DNA of 64,000 nucleotides from positions 1 to 64,000 of the forward strand of contig DHVE01000054.1 of NCBI GenBank assembly GCA_002412495.1, written 5' to 3'. Positions 1 to 9,114 of this stretch are shown piece by piece (position 1 is the first letter of the stretch; every line of letters starts with the position of its first letter). The stretch comes from Betaproteobacteria bacterium UBA5216. Its GTDB lineage: Bacteria > Pseudomonadota > Gammaproteobacteria > Burkholderiales > SG8-41. Below the pieces are notes generated by a model. That model made no database searches. It was not told the DNA's origin and was given only the letters and a program-made list of their open reading frames with translations. Position numbers and translations under genes: made by a program.

Positions 1-137
1 GAGGGTTAGGGTGGGGGTGAGCATTTACGCACCGCGCGACCATTTCACCCCCATTCCAACCTTCCCCCCTCCAAGGGGGACGGGGTTTGTATCGCGGCTC
101 AAATAGTGGCCTCACTTGTAACCTTTGGAGAACCATC

Positions 138-1823
138 ATGCCCGCCGCCAAACCCCTCAACAAACGCAGCCAGCTCATCACCGCCGGTGTCGCGCGCGCG
201 CCCAACCGGGCGATGCTGCGCGCCGTGGGCTTCGGCGACAATGATTTCGTGAAACCCATCGTCGGTGTCGCCAACGGCCACTCGACGATGAATCCGTGCA
301 ACGCCGGCATTCAGCCGCTGGTGGATCGCGCGATTGCCGCGCTCAAGGAAGCCGGCGCGATGCCGCAGGTGTTCGGCGTGCCGACCATCACCGACGGCAT
401 CGGCATGGGCACCGAGGCGATGAAATATTCGCTGGTGTCGCGCGAAGTGATCGCCGATTGCATCGAGACCGCGGTGAACGGGCAGGCGATGGACGGCGTG
501 CTGGTGTGCGGCGGCTGCGATAAAAACATGCCCGGTGGCATGATCGCCATGCTGCGCATGAACGTGCCGGGCGTATACGTCTACGCCGGCACCATCAAGC
601 CGGGCAAATGGAAAGGCATCGACCTTACCGTGGTGAGCGCGTTCGAGGCCGTGGGTTCGTATGCGGCGGGCAAGATGAGCGACGAAGATTTTATCGGCAT
701 CGAAAAAAATGCCTGCCCGTCGGTGGGTGCCTGTGGCGGCATGTTTACCGCGAACACCATGTCGAGCTCATTCGAAGCGCTGGGCATGAGCATGCTCGGC
801 TCGTCGCAGATGGCCTCGCCCGACCCGGAGAAAGCCGATTCCGCCGCCGACTCCGCGCGCGTGCTGGTCAACGCCATCAAAAAAGACATCAAGCCACGCG
901 ACATCGTCACGCGTAAATCCATAGAAAACGCGGTGGCGCTGATCATGGCCACCGGCGGTTCCACCAACGCGGTGCTGCATTACCTCGCCATCGCGCACGC
1001 TGCACAGGTGAAGTGGACCATCGACGACTTCGAGCGCATGCGCAAAAAAGTGCCGGTGCTGTGCGATCTGAAACCCTCGGGCCGGTACGTGGCGGTGGAT
1101 TTTCATCGTGCCGGAGGCGTGCCGCAGGTACTGAAAATGCTTTTGAAACACGGCTTGCTGCATGGTGATTGCATGACTATCACCGGCGAGACCATGGCAC
1201 AGGCGCTGGCGAAAGTGCCCGACAATCCGCGCCGCGATCAGGACGTGATCCGTCAGTGGGACAACCCCCTGTACAAGCAGGGCCATCTGGCGATTTTGAA
1301 AGGCAATCTCTCGCCCGAAGGCTGCGTGGCCAAAATCACCGGTTTGAAATCGCCGAAGATCACTGGTCCCGCGCGCGTGTTCAACTCCGAGCGGGAAACC
1401 ATGGATGCGATCATGGCGAAAAAAATCAAGCACGGCGATGTGGTGGTGATCCGCTACGAAGGCCCCAAAGGCGGCCCCGGCATGCAAGAGATGCTCGCGC
1501 CCACCGGCGCACTGATCGGTCAGGGCTTGGGCGAAACCGTGGGCCTGATTACCGACGGGCGTTTTTCCGGCGGCACTTGGGGCATGGTGGTCGGTCATGT
1601 CTCGCCCGAAGCCTACGTCGGTGGCCCCATCGCGCTGGTTAAGGAAGGCGACTCTATCACCATAGACGCTACCAAACTATTGATTAAATTGAATATTTCC
1701 GCCAAGGAGCTGGCCGCGCGCAAAAAGAAATGGAAGCAGCCGAAACCGCGTTACACACGGGGCGCGCTGGCGAAATTCATGAATGCGGTGTCTACTGCAA
1801 GCAAGGGCGCGGTTACCGATTGA
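138..1823 (+). CDS. ilvD: Dihydroxy-acid dehydratase IlvD
   Basis: Dehydrates 2,3-dihydroxy-isovalerate and 2,3-dihydroxy-3-methylvalerate to the 2-keto acids in valine and isoleucine synthesis (cytoplasm). The protein has 561 residues, normal for the family. The Fe-S ligand cysteines lie in TMNPCNAG (C54), CGGCDKNMPGG (C124/C127) and CPSVGACGGM (C193/C199). The C-terminal signature TDGRFSGG is present. The ATG at 138 is chosen because a GGAG lies 7 bases upstream and the protein then starts MPAAKPLNKRS; an in-frame ATG at 87 would add 17 unlikely residues. It is transcribed toward a Bug receptor gene 40 bases downstream. The identification is firm; the cluster type (2Fe-2S or 4Fe-4S) cannot be settled by eye. 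Confidence 0.96.
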   Translation: MPAAKPLNKRSQLITAGVARAPNRAMLRAVGFGDNDFVKPIVGVANGHSTMNPCNAGIQPLVDRAIAALKEAGAMPQVFGVPTITDGIGMGTEAMKYSLVSREVIADCIETAVNGQAMDGVLVCGGCDKNMPGGMIAMLRMNVPGVYVYAGTIKPGKWKGIDLTVVSAFEAVGSYAAGKMSDEDFIGIEKNACPSVGACGGMFTANTMSSSFEALGMSMLGSSQMASPDPEKADSAADSARVLVNAIKKDIKPRDIVTRKSIENAVALIMATGGSTNAVLHYLAIAHAAQVKWTIDDFERMRKKVPVLCDLKPSGRYVAVDFHRAGGVPQVLKMLLKHGLLHGDCMTITGETMAQALAKVPDNPRRDQDVIRQWDNPLYKQGHLAILKGNLSPEGCVAKITGLKSPKITGPARVFNSERETMDAIMAKKIKHGDVVVIRYEGPKGGPGMQEMLAPTGALIGQGLGETVGLITDGRFSGGTWGMVVGHVSPEAYVGGPIALVKEGDSITIDATKLLIKLNISAKELAARKKKWKQPKPRYTRGALAKFMNAVSTASKGAVTD

Positions 1824-1863
1824 CCGCCGGCGCAATCCACAGGCAACCTGAAAAAGAAACCCC

Positions 1864-2841
1864 ATGAAAACCTTGCTTGCAGGATGGACCGCCATGGTAG
1901 CAGCGCTTGCGCTCGCGCCACCGCACGCCGCAGCGCAGGCCTACCCGACAAAAACCATCCGCTTTATCGCGCCTTACGCGCCCGGCGGCGCCACGGATTT
2001 GCTCACGCGCACACTGGCATTGAAGCTGACCGAATCGTTGGGACAAACGGTTGTCGCCGACAACAGGCCGGGCGCGGGCGGCAACGTTGGTGCGGACATC
2101 GCCGCCAAATCGCCGGCCGACGGCTACACCATCCTGCTCGCGCCGGTGAGTCCGATGGCGATCAACGTCAGTCTGTATGGCAAGAAGCTGCCGTTTAATC
2201 CCGAGAAAGATTTTGCGCCGATCACCTTGGTGGCGAAGGTACCGCTGGTGATCGTGGTGCCGCTGGGTTCATCGGCAAAAACCCTGAAGGATTTTCTCGC
2301 ATTGGCAAAAGCCAATCCCGGCAAAATGACTTACGGCTCGTCGGGCAACGGCAGTTCCAACCACCTCACCGGCGCCATGCTGGCGAGCGCGGCCGGACTC
2401 AAAATGATACACGTGCCCTACAAAGGCGGCGGCCCCGGCATGGTGGCGCTGATGGGCAGCGAGATCGACATGATGGTGGCGCAAATCCCTTCCAGCAAAC
2501 AATTGCATGTGGGCGGCAAAGTGCGCGCGCTGGCCATCTCCACCGCCAAACGCTCGCCTGCCATGCCCGATGTGCCTACGATTCAAGAAGCCGCGTTGCC
2601 CGGCTTTGAAGCCACGTCATGGTACTGCGTGGTGGCGCCGGCCGGCACGCCGCAAGCAATCATCACGCGCCTGAACACCGAAATCATCAAGGCGCTGAAC
2701 ACGTCCGAGATGCGCCAGCGCCTCGCCGATGAAGGCGCCGACGTTGAACCGTCTACCCCCGCGGAACTCGCGCGCTTTGTGCGTGCGGAAATCGTCAAGT
2801 GGGCAAAAGCGGTGAAGGATTCCGGCGCGCAAGTGGATTAG
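1864..2841 (+). CDS. Bug-family tripartite tricarboxylate transporter receptor
   Basis: Periplasmic solute receptor of the TctC/Bug family, 325 residues. It has a Sec signal peptide (MKTLL, hydrophobic core, cleavage near AAAQA-YPTKT). The family motifs are YPTKTIRFIAPYAPGG, then DNRPGAGGNVG near residue 65 and PYKGGGPG in the middle. Family members bind carboxylated solutes such as citrate, nicotinate or phthalate. No TctA or TctB membrane subunit is encoded nearby, as is usual for the many orphan Bug genes of Burkholderiales, so the ligand and the partner permease are unknown. The gene is 40 bases after ilvD and could be co-transcribed with it. Confidence 0.9.
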   Translation: MKTLLAGWTAMVAALALAPPHAAAQAYPTKTIRFIAPYAPGGATDLLTRTLALKLTESLGQTVVADNRPGAGGNVGADIAAKSPADGYTILLAPVSPMAINVSLYGKKLPFNPEKDFAPITLVAKVPLVIVVPLGSSAKTLKDFLALAKANPGKMTYGSSGNGSSNHLTGAMLASAAGLKMIHVPYKGGGPGMVALMGSEIDMMVAQIPSSKQLHVGGKVRALAISTAKRSPAMPDVPTIQEAALPGFEATSWYCVVAPAGTPQAIITRLNTEIIKALNTSEMRQRLADEGADVEPSTPAELARFVRAEIVKWAKAVKDSGAQVD

Positions 2842-2928
2842 AGCCGTTGAATTACCAGTCGGCTCCACGCGATTTTGCGCCGAACGAACTGACATGACTG
2901 GAATCGCGTCCTGAAAACCCGCGAACGC

Positions 2929-3231
2929 TCAACACGGGCATTGTTCTTCAAATCGTTTTTTTAGAAACGGTATTACGGTGTCGCGCCAGAACGAAGGATT
3001 GATGCAGCCGCTCGACATGCCGCCGTGGCTGTACTTTTCCACAAAAACAATGTCGGGATGTGAAACCGGCACCCCGGTCAGCAATTCGAACTCGGTCCGA
3101 AGCCATGCGGTAAATTCGTCGGCATTTACAGGTTGCCGTGCCGCATCGATACGCTGCATCAAATCCCTCCATAGCCAGGGGTCCCCGCGCAGGTTCCACT
3201 GATGCGGCTGCTTCTGGAAAAGCAGGGACAA
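2929..3231 (-). CDS. Conserved hypothetical protein, about 100 residues
   Basis: Open frame directly downstream of metY. Its start is unclear: the frame has no ATG after the metY stop, so I use a TTG at 3231 that gives LSLLFQKQPHQW as the first residues; an ATG farther upstream would lie inside metY. The product is rich in Trp, Phe and charged residues (GDPWLWRDLM, HGGMSSGCINPSFWRD), which looks like real coding sequence rather than a shadow. I do not recognise a named family. A short conserved partner of metY is the best guess. No signal peptide or membrane segment is visible. Confidence 0.55.
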   Translation of the reverse strand: MSLLFQKQPHQWNLRGDPWLWRDLMQRIDAARQPVNADEFTAWLRTEFELLTGVPVSHPDIVFVEKYSHGGMSSGCINPSFWRDTVIPFLKKRFEEQCPC

Positions 3232-3277
3232 TGGGCGCGAATGGGCGCGGGTTGCCCATGTGAGTCCGCGACGATCG

Positions 3278-4558
3278 CTACACTGCCGCCAACGCCTGAT
3301 CGACGTCGGCCTTGATGTCGTCGATGTGCTCGATCCCGATCGACAGCCGCACCAGATCTTCGCTGACACCGGCGCTTTCCAGTTCTTTCGCGGTAAGCTG
3401 GCGATGCGTGGTGGTCGCCGGATGGCATGCCAACGATTTCGCGTCGCCGATATTCACCAGCCGTGTTACCAGCTTTAGTGCATCGATGAATCGGCCCCCC
3501 GCCGCCTTGGCATCGCCGGAACCCTTGATTCCAAAGCTCAGGATGCCCGAGGCGCGTCCGCTCATGTATTTGTCCACCAGCGGTTTGTCGGCGTGATCAG
3601 GCAGACCGGCATAGCGTACCCAGCCGACTTTCTTGTGCCCCTGCAAAAATTTCGCGATCGCCAGCGCGTTATCGCAGATGCGGTCCATGCGTACCGCCAG
3701 TGTTTCGATGCCCTGCAGTATCAGAAACGAATTAAAGGGCGAGATCGCGGCGCCCATGTTGCGCAACGGCACCACCCGCGCGCGGCCGATATACGCCTCC
3801 GGGCCCAGTGCCTCGGTGTAGACTACGCCGTGATAGGACACATCCGGTTCGTTCAGGCGCTTGAATTTTTGCTTGTGCTCGGCCCACGGAAATTTTCCGG
3901 AGTCGACGATCACGCCGCCGATGGAGTTGCCATGGCCGCCGAGATATTTGGTGAGCGAATGCACCACGATGTCGGCGCCGTGCTCAAACGGCCTGCACAG
4001 ATACGGCGTTGGCACCGTGTTGTCGACAATGATCGGTACGCCGTGCTTGTGCGCGATCTTGGCCAGTGCGCCGAAATCCACCACGTTGCCGAGCGGATTG
4101 CCGACGGTTTCGCAAAATATGGCCTTGGTCTTGCCATCGATCAGTTTTTCCCAGGCCTTGGGGTCGCGGTAGTCCGCGAATCGCACGTCGATGCCATACT
4201 GCGGAAAGGTATGCGCGAACAAATTGTAGGTGCCGCCATAGAGCGCGCTCGATGTGACGATGTTGTCGCCCGCTTCGGCGATGGTCATGACGGCATAGGT
4301 GATCGCCGCCATGCCCGACGCCAGCGCGAGCCCCGCGATGCCACCTTCCATCGCGGCGATGCGCTTTTCCAGCACATCCGTGGTCGGGTTCATGATGCGT
4401 GTGTAGATGTTGCCCTGCACCTTGAGATCGAACAAATCGGCGCCGTGTTGCGTGCTGTCAAAGGCATACGACGTGGTCTGATAAATCGGTACCGCGACGG
4501 CCTTGGTGGTTGGGTCGGGTGTATAGCCGCCATGCACAGCGAGGGTTTCGATTTTCAT
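3278..4558 (-). CDS. metY: O-acetylhomoserine sulfhydrylase (Cys/Met metabolism PLP enzyme)
   Basis: PLP-dependent enzyme of the Cys/Met metabolism family. It probably makes homocysteine from O-acetylhomoserine and sulfide. The 426-residue length fits MetY rather than the shorter MetB/MetC/MetZ (about 390). Typical motifs are AVHGGYTPDPTTKAVAVPIY at the N-terminus and VHSLTKYLGGHG, which holds the PLP-binding lysine. The C-terminal RLSIGIEHIDDI is also family-typical. A GGAGA ribosome binding site precedes the ATG at 4558. The small conserved ORF follows it on the same strand. Confidence 0.93.
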   Translation of the reverse strand: MKIETLAVHGGYTPDPTTKAVAVPIYQTTSYAFDSTQHGADLFDLKVQGNIYTRIMNPTTDVLEKRIAAMEGGIAGLALASGMAAITYAVMTIAEAGDNIVTSSALYGGTYNLFAHTFPQYGIDVRFADYRDPKAWEKLIDGKTKAIFCETVGNPLGNVVDFGALAKIAHKHGVPIIVDNTVPTPYLCRPFEHGADIVVHSLTKYLGGHGNSIGGVIVDSGKFPWAEHKQKFKRLNEPDVSYHGVVYTEALGPEAYIGRARVVPLRNMGAAISPFNSFLILQGIETLAVRMDRICDNALAIAKFLQGHKKVGWVRYAGLPDHADKPLVDKYMSGRASGILSFGIKGSGDAKAAGGRFIDALKLVTRLVNIGDAKSLACHPATTTHRQLTAKELESAGVSEDLVRLSIGIEHIDDIKADVDQALAAV

Positions 4559-4684
4559 GGGATCTCCGATAGTGGATGGAAACGGAATTAGTATAGGCTC
4601 CCGTTCCGCTGGATGCCACTGTTCACAACGCAGTTAATTTATGTCACTGCCTGTGACAGAATTACCCAGAGATTAGAAACCGTC

Positions 4685-6724
4685 ATGCCCAATCGACTCG
4701 CCCACGAAACCAGTCCGTACCTCCAGCAGCATGCGGAAAATCCGGTTGACTGGTATCCGTGGGGCGAAGAAGCGCTGACACTGGCGCGCACACAAGATAA
4801 ACCGATACTGCTGTCGGTGGGTTACTCCGCGTGTCACTGGTGCCATGTGATGGCGCATGAGTCATTCGAAGATGCCGCTGTCGCCGCCGAAATGAACCGG
4901 CTGTTTATCAACATCAAAGTCGATCGCGAAGAGCGGCCCGATCTGGATCAAATTTACCAGACCGCGCATCACATGCTGACGCAGCGCAACGGCGGCTGGC
5001 CGCTGACGATGTTTCTGATGCCGGACGGCACGCCGTTTTTCGGTGGTACGTATTTCCCGAAAACGCCGCGTTACAACATGCCCGGGTTCCTGCAATTGCT
5101 GCCGCGGATTGAACAGGCTTACCGCGAGCAACGTGAAGAAATCGGCAAACAGAATGCATCGTTGCTGGCGGCGCTGGCGGGCACCGTGCCCTTGGGTGCC
5201 GATGCAGGCGCTTTCGTGCGCGCGCCGCTAGCCAAGGCGTTGCAGGAGTTCGCCCAGATGTTCGACCGCGAACACGGCGGCATCGGTCATGCGCCGAAGT
5301 TTCCGCATCCGTATGAACTGGCTTTTTGTTTACGGCGGCACGCGATCGACAACGATGCCGACAACGAAACAACAGGCCTCGACATCGCTCGCACCACGCT
5401 CACGCACATGGCCGAAGGCGGCATTTACGATCATCTGGGCGGCGGTTTTGCGCGCTACAGCGTGGATGACACCTGGACCATTCCGCATTTCGAGAAAATG
5501 CTCTACGACAACGGGCCGCTGCTGGCGCTCTACAGCGATGCATGGCTGGTGACGCAATCGCCGCGTTACAAAACCGTGTGCGCGGAAACCGCGGCGTGGG
5601 TGATGCGAGAGATGCAGCATGACGCCGGCGGTTATTACTCCTCGTTCGATGCCGACTCCGAGCACGTCGAAGGCAAGTTTTATGTGTGGACGCCGGATGT
5701 CGTCAAAGCCCTGCTCACGCCGGAGGAATACGCGGTAATCGCGCCGCACTATGGCCTCAATGGGAGCGCGAATTTCGAACACGAGCATTGGCACCTGCGT
5801 GTTACGAAACCCTTGCCGCCAGGGAGCGAAGCATTGCTTGCCTCGGCCCGAGCCAAGTTACTCGCCGCGCGCAACCAGCGCATCTGGCCGGGCCGCGACG
5901 ATAAAATCCTGACCAGTTGGAATGCGCTGATGATCAAGGGCATGGCACGTGCCGCGCGGGTGTTCGATGAACCGGCGTGGCTCGCCTCGGCGCAACGCGC
6001 GCTGGATTTCATTCGTAGCGCGCTGTGGCAAGACAGTCGCCTGCTCGCCACCTGCAAAGATGGCAAGGCGCATCTGAATGCGTATCTCGACGATTACGCA
6101 TTTTTGCTCGATGCATTGCTTGAACTGATGCAGACCGAATTTCGCGCCGAGGATCTCGCGTTCGCGCGTGCCCTCGCGGACCGGCTGCTCGGTCAGTTTG
6201 AAGACCCCGATAATGGCGGGTTCTTTTTTACCAGCCACGATCACGAAAAACTCATCCTTCGCAACAAGCCGGGGCACGACAATGCCACGCCGTCGGGCAA
6301 CGGCGTCGCCGCGTTTGCGCTGCAACGGCTGGGGCATGTGATCGGTGAGCCGCGCTATATCGATGCCGCCGAGCGCGCGATCCGTTTGTTTTATGGCGCC
6401 ATGCAGCGCCAGCCCAGCGCGTTTGTGAGCTTGCTCGCCGCGCTGGAAGAAACGCTCGCGCCGCCGCGCGTGTTGGTGCTGCGCGGCGAGGCCGGCGCGC
6501 TGCGCGAGTGGCAACGCGCGCTCGCCGGGCGTTATCGGCCCGACACCCTGGTCATCGCCCTGCCAAACGACGCCGCGAACCTGCCGCCCGCGCTCGACAA
6601 GCGGCCCGTAATGGCGAAGGCAGCCGGCGGCGTCAACGCGTGGCTTTGTCAGGGCGTTAGTTGCTTGCCACCGGTATCCGAATTGGGCACAATCGTGCGC
6701 CTGCTGGATGCGGGATGCAATTAA
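4685..6724 (+). CDS. DUF255/YyaL-type thioredoxin domain protein
   Basis: Large cytoplasmic protein (679 residues) of the YyaL/spermatogenesis-associated protein 20 family. The N-terminal thioredoxin-like domain (about residues 1-160) starts MPNRLAHETSPYLQQH and carries the CxxC-like motif ACHWCH. The rest is an alpha/alpha-barrel of the six-hairpin glycosidase type (GGIYDHLGGGFARYSVD, PHFEKMLYDN). No enzyme activity is firmly established for the family. The ATG at 4685 is used because homologs begin at MPNRLA; an upstream in-frame ATG at 4613 is less likely. Confidence 0.9.
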   Translation: MPNRLAHETSPYLQQHAENPVDWYPWGEEALTLARTQDKPILLSVGYSACHWCHVMAHESFEDAAVAAEMNRLFINIKVDREERPDLDQIYQTAHHMLTQRNGGWPLTMFLMPDGTPFFGGTYFPKTPRYNMPGFLQLLPRIEQAYREQREEIGKQNASLLAALAGTVPLGADAGAFVRAPLAKALQEFAQMFDREHGGIGHAPKFPHPYELAFCLRRHAIDNDADNETTGLDIARTTLTHMAEGGIYDHLGGGFARYSVDDTWTIPHFEKMLYDNGPLLALYSDAWLVTQSPRYKTVCAETAAWVMREMQHDAGGYYSSFDADSEHVEGKFYVWTPDVVKALLTPEEYAVIAPHYGLNGSANFEHEHWHLRVTKPLPPGSEALLASARAKLLAARNQRIWPGRDDKILTSWNALMIKGMARAARVFDEPAWLASAQRALDFIRSALWQDSRLLATCKDGKAHLNAYLDDYAFLLDALLELMQTEFRAEDLAFARALADRLLGQFEDPDNGGFFFTSHDHEKLILRNKPGHDNATPSGNGVAAFALQRLGHVIGEPRYIDAAERAIRLFYGAMQRQPSAFVSLLAALEETLAPPRVLVLRGEAGALREWQRALAGRYRPDTLVIALPNDAANLPPALDKRPVMAKAAGGVNAWLCQGVSCLPPVSELGTIVRLLDAGCN

Positions 6725-6763
6725 AAGTCAATTTAAACAAATACTTATATGGAATCCTCGATT

Positions 6764-7075
6764 ATGAAACGTTTGCTCGCGGTCTCGGCCGCAACCTTGG
6801 GCCTGTTACTCGCGAGTGGCGCGCAGGCTGATGAGAAGATCGCGCAAGCCAATGGCTGCATGACCTGTCATCAGATCGACAAGAAAATTCTCGGCCCGTC
6901 GTTCAAGGACGTAGCCGCTAAATACAAGGGCGACAAAGCCGCCGAAGCCACGCTGATCAAGAAAGTGAAAGACGGCGGCAAAGGCGTGTGGGGCGAAATG
7001 CCCATGCCGCCCAATGCCCACGTAAAAGACGCCGACATCACCGCGATTGTGAAGTGGATTCTGGCGCAGAAGTAA
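6764..7075 (+). CDS. Small periplasmic cytochrome c (c551/c552 type)
   Basis: Monohaem class I cytochrome c, 103 residues with a signal peptide (MKRLLAVSAATLGLLLASGAQA). The haem-binding CMTCH covers residues 32-36. The axial methionine is in GEMPMPPN (Met81), as in c551/c8-type electron carriers. It probably shuttles electrons in the periplasm. The second ATG (6764) is chosen over 6749 because it starts a normal signal peptide and has a GGAA-type site just upstream. A strong terminator hairpin follows, so the gene ends its transcript. Confidence 0.9.
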   Translation: MKRLLAVSAATLGLLLASGAQADEKIAQANGCMTCHQIDKKILGPSFKDVAAKYKGDKAAEATLIKKVKDGGKGVWGEMPMPPNAHVKDADITAIVKWILAQK

Positions 7076-7092
7076 CACCGCATTCTTGACGC

Positions 7093-7120
7093 AAAAAAGC
7101 CGGCTCGCGCCGGCTTTTTT
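7093..7120 (+). terminator. Rho-independent terminator after cytochrome c gene
   Basis: A perfect 6-bp GCCGGC stem (7099-7104 with 7109-7114) and a TCGC loop, flanked by six A and six T, so it could work on either strand. It lies 18 bases after the cytochrome stop codon. Confidence 0.88.
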
Positions 7121-7175
7121 GTTTGAGGCATTTGTAGCGGTGCTGGCAAAGCGTGGTGCTCCAAAACTCCTACTT

Positions 7176-7205
7176 CTGTCGTTCCCGCCTGCGCGGAAAC
7201 GACAG
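7176..7205. repeat. Palindromic intergenic repeat (REP-like)
   Basis: Two 13-base arms, CTGTCGTTCCCGC and GCGGAAACGACAG, pair with one mismatch around a CTGC loop. The sequence resembles the short GC-rich palindromes scattered between genes in many proteobacteria. It lies between convergent genes and may also help end transcription of the minus-strand gene. Confidence 0.5.
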
Positions 7206-7247
7206 TGCTATGGTTTGTTCCGGCGTTTGGTACGGTGACGACCGGAA

Positions 7248-8063
7248 CTAAAAAAACGCCAGCGCCCGCGCTTCGATGCTCTGCCGCGGCGGCGCGCCCG
7301 GCGGCGTGGCCGGATCTTCAAACGAAGTGTGCGCGGTAAAACGCGCGCGGCCGTCTTTCATCGAATCGTACACCTTGAACACCAGCGCTTCGTCGCGCGT
7401 CATTTTTGGAAAATAAATCCAGCGGTGCCTGGGGTTATAGGCCAGGCGATAGGTCTGCCCGATCCGATTCGGATAGCGCCGCTCGGCGATCAGTAAATCA
7501 TCAAAGGCGATGGTGTGGGCGTCCACCATTGCCAGCGGATTCGATTCAATCGGCTGGTTGATTGCCCGCCAGACCTGAATGATCGCAAAGCGCTTTTGCA
7601 ACAACGCCTCGGCTTCATCCGGCAGCAAATCACGCACGCGCTGCGGGCCGGACCACTCGGTGTAATCGTTGTGTGCCGAAACCACCGGCTCGCGAATCAG
7701 CTTGGCCTCGCGCTCGGCCTGATCCCCGGAGCGCAAGGTGTGATCGAACAGCACCACGCGCGTGGCACCCGATTCGCGTTTGATGAGATCCTCGACTTCG
7801 CGGTAGTACACCGACTTTAATTCCTGCTCGTCGAAAAAATTCTTCACGGCGGTTTTGTGATCGACAAACACGAAGCCGTTTTTTTCCAGCGTGAATGTCG
7901 CCGCCGCCGGCCGCCCGTTTTCCATCGGCATCGGGCGCATATCCAGCGCGCCGGTCTTGCGGCGGCTGATGTTGCCGGGGCCAAAGGTTTCATTGACGAG
8001 TTTTTCGCCGGTGTTCAGGGTGTACGGTATTTCAACCAGTTTTTGAGGATTGGGCGCGTTCAT
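7248..8063 (-). CDS. CmcJ/NvfI-family oxidoreductase-like protein
   Basis: 271-residue protein that I place in the CmcJ/NvfI-like group, relatives of the cephamycin 7-alpha-methoxylase accessory protein and of fungal isomerases. Supporting features are DHTLRSGDQAE in the middle and the C-terminal block WRAINQPIESNPLAMVDA followed by YNPRHRWIYFPKM. The start at 8063 (MNAPNPQKLVEI) has an AAGGTG site; an upstream in-frame ATG would run into the region of the divergent neighbour. No secondary-metabolite cluster surrounds it, so the substrate is unknown. Confidence 0.7.
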   Translation of the reverse strand: MNAPNPQKLVEIPYTLNTGEKLVNETFGPGNISRRKTGALDMRPMPMENGRPAAATFTLEKNGFVFVDHKTAVKNFFDEQELKSVYYREVEDLIKRESGATRVVLFDHTLRSGDQAEREAKLIREPVVSAHNDYTEWSGPQRVRDLLPDEAEALLQKRFAIIQVWRAINQPIESNPLAMVDAHTIAFDDLLIAERRYPNRIGQTYRLAYNPRHRWIYFPKMTRDEALVFKVYDSMKDGRARFTAHTSFEDPATPPGAPPRQSIEARALAFF

Positions 8064-8168
8064 GGGTTCACCTTCATTCAGGGGGCCAGACTGCAAGACT
8101 AGGTCATCGCCGGGCAAACGGTCAAATGTGCGTACAATGCGCGCCATCGAATCAACCGGGAGAAGACC

Positions 8169-9101
8169 GTGGCTGCAAAGCATGAATCGCAGGAAATGAT
8201 GGGCTTTATCGGCGTGGGTGTGATGGGCGGGCGCATGGCGCGGCGGCTGCTCGAAGCGGGATTTCCGCTGGTGATACACGACGTCAACCCCGCCGCCCTA
8301 AAACCGCTGGTGAAGCTGGGCGCGAAAGTCGCGCGCACCCCGCGCGAGGTGGCGGACAAGGCGCGCATTGTGTTTGCGAGCGTGCCCACACCGCCGGTGT
8401 TGCGCGAGGTGGCATTGGGAGCCAGCGGATTAATCCACGGCAAGGCCATCAACATACTGGTTGATCTTTCCACCACCGGTTCTACTATCGAAAAGGAAAT
8501 CGCCAAAGCCGTCGCCGCGCGCGGCATCGACATGGTGGATTCCCCGGTGTCTGGCGGCGCGTCGGGCGCCGACAAAGGCACGCTAGCGGTGATGGTCGCC
8601 GGCAAGGCGGCCTGCGTCGCGGACGTGCGCGAAGCGCTGAACGTGATTGGCAAGGTGTTTGTCGTCGGCAAACAGCCGGGCCAGGCGCAAACCATGAAGC
8701 TGCTCAACAACCTGCTGTCCACCAGCGCGCTGGCAATGAGCCTCGAAGTATTCGTGGCGGGCGCGAAAGCCGGACTCGATCCCGACATGATGGTGGCCGT
8801 CATCAACGCCGGTAGCGGCCGCAACAGCGCCACCGAGGAAAAAATTCCGAAATCGGTGCTCACGCGCAACTTCGATTTTGGCTTTCCGATTTCCGGCGCA
8901 CGCAAGGATATCGGCCTTGCCATCGAGGAATGCCAGGCAATGGGCTTGCCCATGATTGTCGGCAACGCCGCCAAACAACTGTGGGAGTTTGCCTACAATC
9001 AGGGCGGCGGCAAGCGCGACATGACGACGCTGATTACCTATCTGGAACCGTGGGCGGGGGTTGAGGTGCGTGGCAAGGCGGCGGGCAAAAAGCGAAAATA
9101 A
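8169..9101 (+). CDS. 3-hydroxyisobutyrate dehydrogenase-like NAD(P) oxidoreductase
   Basis: 310-residue beta-hydroxyacid dehydrogenase. The N-terminal Rossmann fold shows GFIGVGVMGGRMARRL. The family substrate loop DSPVSGGASGAD lies near residue 125, and the conserved lysine is in AQTMKLLNNLL near 180. Substrates of this family include 3-hydroxyisobutyrate, tartronate semialdehyde and related compounds; the exact one cannot be told. The start is GTG at 8169 with GGGAGAAG just upstream; an ATG at 8196 is an alternative. It is divergent from the CmcJ-like gene. Confidence 0.85.
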   Translation: MAAKHESQEMMGFIGVGVMGGRMARRLLEAGFPLVIHDVNPAALKPLVKLGAKVARTPREVADKARIVFASVPTPPVLREVALGASGLIHGKAINILVDLSTTGSTIEKEIAKAVAARGIDMVDSPVSGGASGADKGTLAVMVAGKAACVADVREALNVIGKVFVVGKQPGQAQTMKLLNNLLSTSALAMSLEVFVAGAKAGLDPDMMVAVINAGSGRNSATEEKIPKSVLTRNFDFGFPISGARKDIGLAIEECQAMGLPMIVGNAAKQLWEFAYNQGGGKRDMTTLITYLEPWAGVEVRGKAAGKKRK

Positions 9102-9114
9102 AAGCGAAAATGAA

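Noticed and set aside
1..86. GGGTTAGGG-like start of the window and C/G-rich tract
   Set aside because: Not repeated, so not telomere-like; only a short GC-rich leader before ilvD with no clear promoter.
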